Source: Dipteris shenzhenensis (taxonomy: Eukaryota > Polypodiophyta > Polypodiopsida > Gleicheniales). Taken from it: a DNA stretch of 64,000 bases. The position numbers and the translations under genes were made by a program. The DNA lies in NCBI GenBank assembly GCA_047967505.1, contig CM106539.1. One strand, written 5' to 3'. Positions 56,151 to 64,000 of this stretch are shown here, one piece after another; the stretch's first letter is position 1, and each line of letters starts with the position of its first letter. The notes below the pieces were generated by a model. It searched no databases and had not been told where the DNA came from. It worked only from the letters and a program-made list of their open reading frames with translations.

Positions 56151-58724
56151 GTTTTTTACAGTTAATCGATCTCTACTCTTGAATGACTCTTAATTCATAG
56201 CATATATTACTCAATTTTTTCCATTTTTAAAGCATTTCAACTTTTTTTCAATACACAAAATAATTCATGTATGAACTAATATTAATTCATGCTTTTAAAA
56301 ACGTCAGGTTTTTAGTGACATATAACTCCATTTATAACAATTCCAAAAAAAACTAATTTTAAGTATACTAGATAAAATTTCAAGTATTGTTAGTCTTATA
56401 ATAATATTGTAGTGTATTTCAAATATTTCTACTATTATAGTGCTCTTCTTGATATCATAATTAATACTTCTCAAATTGCAAATTTACATAAATCTATGTT
56501 ATAAATTCACTTTAAAAATTAAGTGAAAATGGAAAATATTATTAAAAATTTCTAGTAAATAGCACTAGATTCATTTATAAATATTCTAGCTCAATACAGC
56601 TACCTGCTTGGATCTAGTTTTGCAAATATGTTTTGAAATTTTCTAGAGGATTATTTAGCTATCCTATTTTATTAGATTCATTAAATCTACCTTCGATCTG
56701 TTATAAGCAAAATTTTGTTGCTACTCCACACCCACAATGATCTCATTTGATAGCAAAGTGATAGAGCGAGAGAGAGGAGTACAGACAAGATTACTAGCCC
56801 CCTCTTAAATTGCACTGTGTAAGTAGAGGGTACATGTACAAGACCTTTTTGTGGATTTTGTTTGGTGCATATGATAGCATCCAAAACTAAAAAATAAAGT
56901 TGAAAAGAATGTCGTATGTGCATGTGTGACCATAGTGACTACATATCAAAAGCATGCACAGTGAGGACAACTTATGATCCTGTACATATAGTGCATTTTC
57001 CACTCTTAAGTTATGGGTTATCCTTCACCTTTGGAAGGAAACATTTAGAAACTAAAGTCCACTTGGATCAAATACTAGTCAATCAAAAGATGGTTACATC
57101 AAGAACTGCATGTATGGCTGCATGCTAAACATGTCAAGGCTTAACATATCATGTGTAGTCATGGACTATGCAGCTTTTATGTACAAGAGGCATCCAGTTG
57201 TGACGCTAGTAGATGTAGCTAGGGATATGTGATCCGTTAGGTTGTGACATACAAGAATGTCACCAACCCAAAAGAATTGGTAGCAATGGTGGAGGTATGC
57301 TGCAACAGAACTATGATCCCTATCAAATGACGTGGGGTCAAAGAAGACTGCATAGTGGGTGTGGACAGAGTGATCCAAGGGCTGAAAATTTGGGGCCGAA
57401 GGTGCAGGGTAGGTATGATACTCTGCTCTATTGATGATGAGGCTTGTATAAATGATGAGGTATAAGAGCTTGTCCAACCTATATGCTCAACTGTCATGAG
57501 CTAAAGATGATCTATTGTCTACATGGCTAAATATCCATCGGCATGGGATGTAGCATCTGTCATAGGATCAAGTTGAAGCTAACAGTATAGAGGCCTAGAA
57601 GCCTAAAATACAACTGAGAAAGCATAAGACATCTGTGAGGCATATGCAATGCCGAATGCTAATGTCGGGATCGAATCTATAATCCTGGATCCCCAACCAC
57701 TAATCGCATCAAGTATGGACTATATACGACAACCATAAGTGCATGCTGAAACACTGAGGTTCCTTAGGTTACTGGCTGAATCTGATGATGTCCACTGCAC
57801 TACGACATGACTACATAGATGCATAAATATCCTCATGGTAAGGAATGATCTATTGATTGAAAGAGGTGGTGATAATTGGACCCAAGGGTGGTGATGACTG
57901 AACCGATGTTGGAATGTTCTGAAGACTGATATGCTGATCTATATTGCTCATGGAAACTATGTCCAAGGATGTGATATGCTCCATATTAGTGGTGAAAGCA
58001 TTAGTGTGATGGATGATGGAGTGGAATCACTTGAAGAATTGAATGCATTGGGGCATGTATCTCTGCATGCGGCTGGAGATGTGAGTCCCTCATGCTGAGG
58101 ACTTACTAGCTGCTGAAAGCATGCATGATTATAACTGAACTCCTGCTCTGTATCTACATTTGATGTGATAGTAGATGGAGTCATATCCATGTATGAATAT
58201 CATGAATGTGCATCATAAGAATCAGACTGTGTTGATGTAGATGAGATTGCCTCATGCTGAGGGTTGACCATCAAATATGCCTCATGCTGAGGGCCAACTG
58301 TTGAATATACATGATTAGAAAGTATGGGCTAATCCAAGCTAACATGTGAAGCATATGTATCTAATCTCTCAAGACCAATGAGGCTCGAGTCAATGTCATA
58401 AATTGGTACATATCCTGTGGTGATGAAAGGTCGAAGTAAGTTCTCTTTCCACTCACCAATCTTGTCCGAAGTCATGACTGGCGTATCATCAAATGTGTGA
58501 TGTGGATAAGTCCATGCTGCCATCTAGTGCTTTGTGTGAGAGGCTTACCAGTGTACCTACAAGAGTGTCTACCCATGAGAACATGTCTATGCCAATGATC
58601 AAGCCTATAAAATAAGATAACAACTATGTGTCAAGAGTAGCCAAGAGGCTGTACAAGGCTGATGGATATGTGTGCAAGAACCAATGGCAAAAATAGTTAA
58701 TGAATATGGTTGTACATGGGTGGC
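56151..58724. other. No recognisable gene; insertion target of Copia-3 at the right edge
   Basis: 56150-56700 is very AT-rich. 57160-58530 is more complex, with - strand open stretches (57166-57477, 57957-58190, 58329-58523) in several frames, none recognised; together they might be a decayed gene or transposon. A two-copy 30-bp repeat (GCCTCATGCTGAGGG at 58249 and 58279) is present. Confidence 0.35.
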
Positions 58725-58851
58725 TATTGAGAATGGTGTGTGTAAATTGTACCATATGGGTTATGGGACAAACCCTAACCCTAAGGGGTCCATGTATATA
58801 TTCGTTATATCCTTGGAATACAGTTAGTATACTGTTAGTATCTTGTGTGCA

Positions 58852-58919
<68 letters not shown>

Positions 58920-58932
58920 ATTTTCATGAACA
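58725..58932 (+). repeat. Copia-3 5' LTR (208 bp)
   Basis: Starts TATTGAGAATGG (TG mutated to TA, judged from the 3' LTR) and ends CATGAACA before the PBS. It contains CCCTAACCCTAAGGGG, TTGGAATACAG and a long CT run (58853-58919), which explains most of the length difference from the 3' LTR. Confidence 0.85.
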
Positions 58933-58945
58933 TGGTATCAGAGCC
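58933..58945 (+). other. Copia-3 primer-binding site
   Basis: TGGTATCAGAGCC, complementary to the 3' end of initiator-Met tRNA, directly after the 5' LTR. Confidence 0.9.
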
Positions 58946-59039
58946 AATGGTTCTCATAACAAGGCTTCTGTTAAGGTGACCATACCTCTTGTGCCACAAT
59001 GTACTAAAAAAGATGAACATGGTATAGGGGCCTCCACAA

Positions 59040-59860
59040 TTGTACTTTCAAAAAGATGTATGTGAGGCTTGTTGCATGGGTAAGCAACACAGACAACCCT
59101 TCCAACATCTTTGACTCGAAGTACCAATGTTTTGCAGATCATTCATTCAGATCTATGGGCTTCGACTACTATACTGTCTCTTGGCAAGGCTTTGTACTTC
59201 ATGACCTTCATCGATGATTACTCATGGAAGACTTGGATCTACTTCCTAAAATAGGAGTCTGATGCATTCAACACCTTCAAGACTTGGATCTACTTCCTAA
59301 AATAGAACTCTGATGCATTCAACACTTTCAAAGACTTCAAAGCCTTGGTAGAGAAGGAGACTAACAAGTACCTAAAGGTCCTCCGTTGTGACAATGGAGC
59401 TAAATACAAGTCCACAGAGTTCAATGCCTAAATTTTCAGAAATCATGGCATCACACATCAGCTCACATGCAGGTATACCCCTCAACAAAATGGGGTTGGT
59501 GAACAAAAGAATAGGGTGATTGTAGAGTCATCTAGCTCGATGAGAAGAATGTTCCAAGATAGTATTGGGCTAAGACATGTGACACAGCTATGTACGTGAT
59601 GAATAAGATTCCCATTGCTTCATTGCCCGACATAACACCAAAAGAGGCATTCATAGGAACTAAGACCTCTATTGGTCACTTGAGAGTATTTGGCTCTCTT
59701 TCCTATGCTCATGTTCCTGATGTAGTTAGGACTAAACTTGATGTCAAATCAATCAAGTTTTTTAACCTTGGATATGCTGTAGAGTCGAAGGGATACAGAT
59801 TCTATAATCCAGTCAAGCAGAAGTTGATTATATCCAGGGATGTTATCATAATTTGATAGT
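59040..59860 (+). pseudogene. Copia-3 integrase remnant
   Basis: VCEACCMGKQHRQPF (end of the pre-integrase zinc region), a frame shift, IIHSDLWAS (first catalytic Asp), ALYFMTFIDDYSWKTWIYFL, then a 17-codon duplication (see 59230-59331), VEKETNKYLKVLRCDNGAKY (second Asp), YTPQQNGVGEQKNRVIVE (third region; Glu kept as GEQKN). From 59590 the C-terminal part is open: MYVMNKIPIASLPDITPKEA, LRVFGSLSYAHVPD, FFNLGYAVESKGYRFYNP. Stops (TAG in WIYFLK-x-ESD, TAA after STEFNA) disable it. Confidence 0.85.
59230..59331. repeat. 51-bp in-frame tandem duplication in Copia-3 integrase
   Basis: GACTTGGATCTACTTCCTAA begins at 59230 and 59281. The unit equals 17 codons and repeats KTWIYFLK-x-(E/N)SDAFNTF including its TAG. 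Confidence 0.95.
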
Positions 59861-60119
59861 TTGACTATAGTTTCTACTCTGCCTTAGCCAGCAATGCCAG
59901 TTATACATCATATTTCTTTTCCTGTAGAGTCAAATAGTATGCAGTCCACAGTGACTAATCAGAGTAAAGGCAAAGAAAAGATTCTTGACATAGTGGATAC
60001 AACAACTACCACTATCATCACCGAGATTCCTGAAAGTTACAATTCCAGATCTGTGCTCATGATTGCAAGACACCTGAGAGGTGGACCTACAAGAGCAACT
60101 ATGCATTCATGTCCAAAGT

Positions 60120-60580
60120 GATGGAATTTGATGAGATAACCTCCTTCAAAGATGCAGTGCAAGTCCTTGAGTGGCAACATGCAATGGATGAAGAGTACAA
60201 TGCTCTTCTAAAAAACTAGACCTGGACCTTCAGATCTTCCTACACAAAAGAAACCCATAGGATACAAATGGGCTTACAAACTCAAAGTCAAACTCAACTC
60301 AAATGGAGAGGTTGATAGATACAACATGTGAAGCAATTTGGTTCAGAAGGCTTCTTTAAGAGATTGAGATACTTTCTGGAGACTCTACTATCTCTATTCA
60401 GATAATATGAGCAACATTCAAATGACAAAGAACCTAGTGTTTCATGCCAGAACAAAACACATTGAAGTGCATTATCACTTCATTTGTGAGAAAGTTCTTA
60501 ATGAAGAAATCAACTTGATACATTGTTCACCAACACATGAACAAGTCGCAAATATCTTCACCAAGCCACTTTAGGCTTGA
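60120..60580 (+). pseudogene. Copia-3 RT start fused to RNase H end
   Basis: FDEITSFKDAVQVLEWQHAM, DEEYNALLKN, a stop, then in another frame KPIGYKWAYKLKVKLNSNGE give the RT entry. From about 60390 the reading jumps to the end of RNase H: NMSNIQMTKNLVFHARTKHI, EVHYHFICEKVLNEEINLIH and HEQVANIFTKPL. About 1.3 kb of RT and RNase H is missing, including the YxDD active site. Confidence 0.8.
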
Positions 60581-60799
60581 TAAGTTTGCACACTTTTGAC
60601 ATCATCTTGGTCTTTCCAATTGCAACTTAAGAGGGGGAAGTAAAGGTTAAGTTCTACACCTTTGTACATACTTTTTCCGCTGTGTTCTTTTTGCACTCTT
60701 TTGCATCTTTTTTTATCTTTATTTCTGTTGGCTATGCAGCATTCAAAAAATCCAAAAATTGAGTTTTATAAAACACCCTCTTGTTATGTAGTGCAATTT

Positions 60800-60808
60800 A
60801 AGAGGGGG
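60800..60808 (+). other. Copia-3 polypurine tract
   Basis: AAGAGGGGG directly before the TG start of the 3' LTR. A related AAGAGGGGGAAG lies at 60629-60640. Confidence 0.8.
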
Positions 60809-60972
60809 TGTTGAGAATGGTGGGTAAATTGCACCATAAGGGTTATGGGACAAACCCTAACCCTAACCCTAAGGGGTCCATGTATATGTTCCTATTTTCC
60901 TTGGAATACAGGTAGTGTACAGTTAGTATCTTGTGTGCACTCCTCTCTCTCCCTCTCTCATTTCCGTCAATA
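60809..60972 (+). repeat. Copia-3 3' LTR (164 bp)
   Basis: Starts TGTTGAGAATGG, ends TCAATA (CA mutated to TA). It carries three CCCTAA-type units against two in the 5' LTR and only a short CT run. Confidence 0.85.
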
Positions 60973-60977
60973 GTGGC

Positions 60978-62690
60978 TTCTATGCATGTAAGAAGAATGC
61001 AACAATCCTAATTCTGAGAAGCAAAACTCTACCAAGTGTTAAACTAAAATGTTGAACTGCCAAATGCCAAGAGTACTAGACCAGTGTCAAATGTGTGAAT
61101 GTGTATATTGATGATAGAATCGAATGGACTGATGCCGTTGGGAACTAATCAAGTAATATGGCAATGGATTACTTGGCTTGGTGGAGTTGAATCTCCTCTA
61201 GGAGGGTGCTACTCTATAGCTAGACTACACGTCAAAGTGTAAAGTGCAACAAATGAGTTTTTATTTGTTCATTTTATGTGCTAGATGGCTGCAATGGATC
61301 AAGAGGTGGTTTGGATGATGAGGATTCAATGATTCTGACCTGTGGAAAAGTCAAAAGTCATATATGAGGTGCTCATCACGTAGATCATGATGTGGCAATC
61401 ATGATGAGGTGCTCATCATGTAGATCATGATCTGGCAATCATTTTTGCTTTTCGGAGCGCATCCAAACTCCACTAGGATCAAAAGATACGGCGCTCGAAA
61501 AAAGGCCAAATTTTGATCACAAGAGGGCCAAAAAATGATGATGGAGGCACTAATGATGTGGCAGTGGGTGGTCACATGTAGTGTGCCTATGAGCTTGTGA
61601 AGAGGTTAATGTGCCTGTGTGGCATTATGCAACGTGACATGCTGAGATGGAGTGGTGAGGTTGTAGTGAGCTGGCAATGCCATGTGGGCTATTGATGTGG
61701 CTAACCAAGAATGACATGGTAGTGCTGCACAATCACAGTGTTGATGTGGCAATAGGATGGTGACATGGTAGGGTTGTCATATGGCACAAATTTGGTGATT
61801 ACCCAAACCTAGGGTCAGCTGGACTTAGCCTAGGTACTGCTACGTGGTAGATAAGGCAGGCTCTGCTGACAAGGTGGAGGTGCCATGTGGTTGAATGAAA
61901 ATTAGCCCTGACTAAACCTCTTAACTCAAGGTAGGTGGAAATTGACCCTAGTTCAAGTCTACCTGGCACATGTCAATTTCCAAGGTCAGAGAGCGTTGGA
62001 GGAAGAAAGAAGACTTAGTGGAGATGCGCTCAGGATGGATTTACGATGGGCAATTCGATGTTGTGTTGCTGTGAGTTGGTGTGATGGCATTGGAGTTATC
62101 GATTGGCATTGTTGCTACAACTCTGTAGAAGATCGGCATTGAAGTTACACGGTCCTTGTAGGTAGTCGAGGAATAGCTGATGGCATTTCCTGTGAGCTTG
62201 GAGGTGCTCCACGTCCATTGGAGGTTTCAACACTAGAGGTGTTGGTCGCTTGGACATTGTGGAGATGGCTTAGCTTACTATGTAAAGGCACTGTAGGGTC
62301 ATGAGCATCGAGAGCGTGGCTTGCTGTGCACCTTACTATGGCTTGCTGGAGGGAGAGCTTCTATACTCAAGTCGTCTAGGCTTGTCAATGTCCATTGAAG
62401 GCAGAAGGATTTGTAGGAGCCTTGGCCTCGCTAGCTGCCTTAGCCGCTGGGAGGATGTGTAGCTACTGATTGGTGTTCCCGTAGAAGGTGGGTTGCAGAG
62501 GCATTGGACTCGTGAGGGCTTATGGGGGTTAAAGGCCACTCTACCTTAACCCCAATTATGTACAATACTTAAAACACATATATATATGGATGACATAAAA
62601 GGTTAGGGTGTTCTACACTCACCAAAACTTGTGTAGCTCTTCCTCTCTCTCACCCTATTCCATTCTGCTTCCGTTGAGAGCACTCTCAAC
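60978..62690. other. No recognisable gene; possible LTR end at right
   Basis: 61600-62560 is rich in TGG, GTGG and TGGCA. ACATATATATATGG (about 62577-62590), a CT-rich patch and CTCTCAAC-TGGTATCAAAACCC at about 62687-62705 resemble the end of a copia LTR with a mutated primer-binding site, but no gag follows and no partner LTR is visible. Confidence 0.3.
61366..61445. repeat. Two 40-bp tandem repeats
   Basis: GAGGTGCTCATCA(C/T)GTAGAT begins at 61366 and 61406; each unit ends TGGCAATCATG or TGGCAATCATT. Confidence 0.9.
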
Positions 62691-62705
62691 TGGTATCAAA
62701 ACCCA

Positions 62706-64000
62706 GGTGGTCTATCTGACTCTTGTGGGTGGTCTAGTTGAGCCCGTGAGGTCATTCTATATCCATACAATTGTGTAAGTGGAATTTGCAGCTTTGCGAA
62801 AGCCTCTAGGTGCTTGTTCAAGCTATCCAAGTGGTATGTGAACCTTGTGGGAGCCTATTGATGGTTTTGGAAGTCTATGGAATGTTTTTTTCAAGCTTTG
62901 AGTGGTTTTTGAAGAAAAAAAATGAAAATTTGTGTCGTTTTGGAGCTTGTGACGTTTTTTGAGCCTAAGGGAACTGATTTCTCTCGGAATCATCTCGTGG
63001 GTGCTGTCATTCCCTGGCTTTGGACTCTGTTGCTCATTTCATGAGCTCTGTGAAAGACTTGAGCAAAGAAGCAGCCCATTTTTGTTTTCATGACTTGTGA
63101 GCTCGAGTTTAAGTTCCACTATCAAAGCAATTCCAGACCTCCATTCAACTTCCAACTAGCCCAGGAGAAGGAGCAGAAGTAGTAATAAGTTACTGAATCA
63201 AACATTTCATCTTCTTTGATCCTCTTATACATTTCAATGCTCATCTACTAGACCGATTCATAGAGAGCATCATTTCTGGTTTCGTTAGTTCTGGTGACTC
63301 GGAAATAGGCCAAAACTGCTACCTGCAAAGTCTTGCATTCATGGAGATATAGAACTCTGTGTTGCCATTTCATCTCTCTATTCTATATTTTCTCCAAAGT
63401 TCTACACAGGTGCCATGTGGCATTTTGGCTAAAGTCTAAGTTACCTAAGGTCTTGATTGCTAGTAAACTGCAAGGGTTGACTCTCGATTTCACATCTGTT
63501 AGTTGGGACTTTGGAGTTTTGGTAGAAGAGAGATATTTGTAGATTTCCTTGCTAAGTTTGATTATGCAATGATACCCATGTTTTGAGGAATCTCAGGCTC
63601 TCACTAGTAATCATTGCCATAGGGTCGTGATCTTTTAGATATACCTTATGCAGATCACTCTAGTTGTAGTTTGAGCCATGTGCACTCATTTGTGATTTGC
63701 AGTGGGTTGCAACAAATTCTTTACATGACATTTAAATGCATTGCGATCCTTGGATGCACTGATAGGCCTAGATTGCCTTGTGGATGCTTTATTGATGGAC
63801 ATTTAGCACATAGATGCTATTGTATGCTGAAGGATAGATTTGACATATTGCAGTGGATGCACAGATTGCGCTATGATCTCTTGGATGAGATTTTGTTGAT
63901 GCATATGCTCATGGACAACATTTATGCTTGAGGCATTTTGGCATGTTTTGGCATTGGGATTGCCATTGTTTTGCCATTGTAGTTGGCATTTTGTTTTGGG
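62706..64000. other. No recognisable gene to the right edge
   Basis: 63671-63931 is an 86-codon open stretch with ILGCTDRPRLPCGCFIDGHL and CYCMLKDRFDILQW, not recognised. Its Cys content is notable but no zinc motif is complete. Confidence 0.35.

Larger units (their letters stand above)
58725..60972 (+). mobile_element. Copia-3: compact deleted Ty1/copia element with target-site duplication
   Basis: 5' LTR 58725-58932, PBS 58933-58945, coding remnants, polypurine tract 60800-60808 and 3' LTR 60809-60972. The 5 bp before the element (GTGGC, 58720-58724) equal the 5 bp after it (GTGGC, 60973-60977), as expected of copia insertion. At 2248 bp it is about half normal length: gag, protease, most of RT and much of RNase H are deleted. 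All boundaries agree with each other. Confidence 0.9.

Noticed and set aside
57166-58523. Minus-strand frames of 60-103 codons as a gene
   Set aside because: Frames overlap in conflicting registers, none shows a motif, and no splice pattern links them convincingly.
60845-60875. CCCTAACCCTAACCCTAA as a telomere or interstitial telomere
   Set aside because: Only two or three units, present in both LTRs of Copia-3; it belongs to the LTR.
1-64000. A multi-gene defence or biosynthetic system
   Set aside because: No run of functionally linked genes exists; the recognisable coding content is retrotransposon fossils, a DUF7869-like pseudogene, one kinase fragment and one small gene.

Overview
The window reads as nuclear DNA of a large, repeat-rich land-plant genome. 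Evidence: plant-type Ty1/copia and Ty3/gypsy retrotransposons, copia primer-binding sites of the initiator-Met tRNA type (TGGTATCAGAGC), LINE relics, long AC and GA microsatellites, telomere-type CCCTAA units inside an LTR, and GT-AG introns. A DUF7869-like gene plus this LINE type made me think of a fern, lycophyte, bryophyte or gymnosperm, but I cannot fix the species. Nothing is bacterial or organellar.

Layout. 1-3.2 kb: a decayed DUF7869-type (possibly transposase-related) gene on the + strand, with palindromes inside it and a 59-bp triplicate repeat behind it. 3.5-7.8 kb: a truncated copia element (- strand) whose 5' LTR abuts the integrase of a gypsy element (7.8-11.7 kb, - strand), a nested insertion. 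12.5-12.9 kb: probable integrase relic. 15.2-16.7 kb: two LINE pieces. 17.1-17.4 kb: an unexplained exon-like open stretch. 18.2-18.75 kb: three exons of a plant MAP-kinase-kinase-kinase (MAPKKK) domain (- strand) with good splice sites, then loss of frame. 20.0-24.7 kb: a gypsy element (+) split by an LTR-like block. 25.0-27.1 kb: a second gypsy gag preceded by a long degenerate reading frame. 29.3-30.2 kb: a coiled-coil relic and LINE endonuclease and RT pieces. 32.6-33.3 kb: gag relic. 35.2-38.9 kb: gypsy (-). 38.9-41.5 kb: a composite of inverted and direct repeats around a gag piece. 43.1-43.8 kb: a degenerate Lys/Asn-rich frame. 48.6-49.3 kb: the best host-gene candidate, a two-exon gene for a 70-residue basic protein. 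49.4-56.2 kb: repeated blocks, including a diverged duplication of about 2.2 kb. 58.7-61.0 kb: a compact deleted copia element with both LTRs, PBS, polypurine tract and a 5-bp target-site duplication. The rest is anonymous AT-rich sequence.

Almost every transposon reading frame carries stops, frameshifts or deletions, so they look like fossils. The exception is the 438-codon gag-protease frame at 9.8-11.1 kb, which is open although its protease motif is altered. The two parts with host-gene character are the small spliced gene at 48.6 kb and the kinase fragment at 18.5 kb. I found no convincing multi-gene novel system. The items most worth following up are the 70-residue gene with its duplicated 3' flank, the split DUF7869 gene, and the inverted/direct-repeat composite at 39-41.5 kb.
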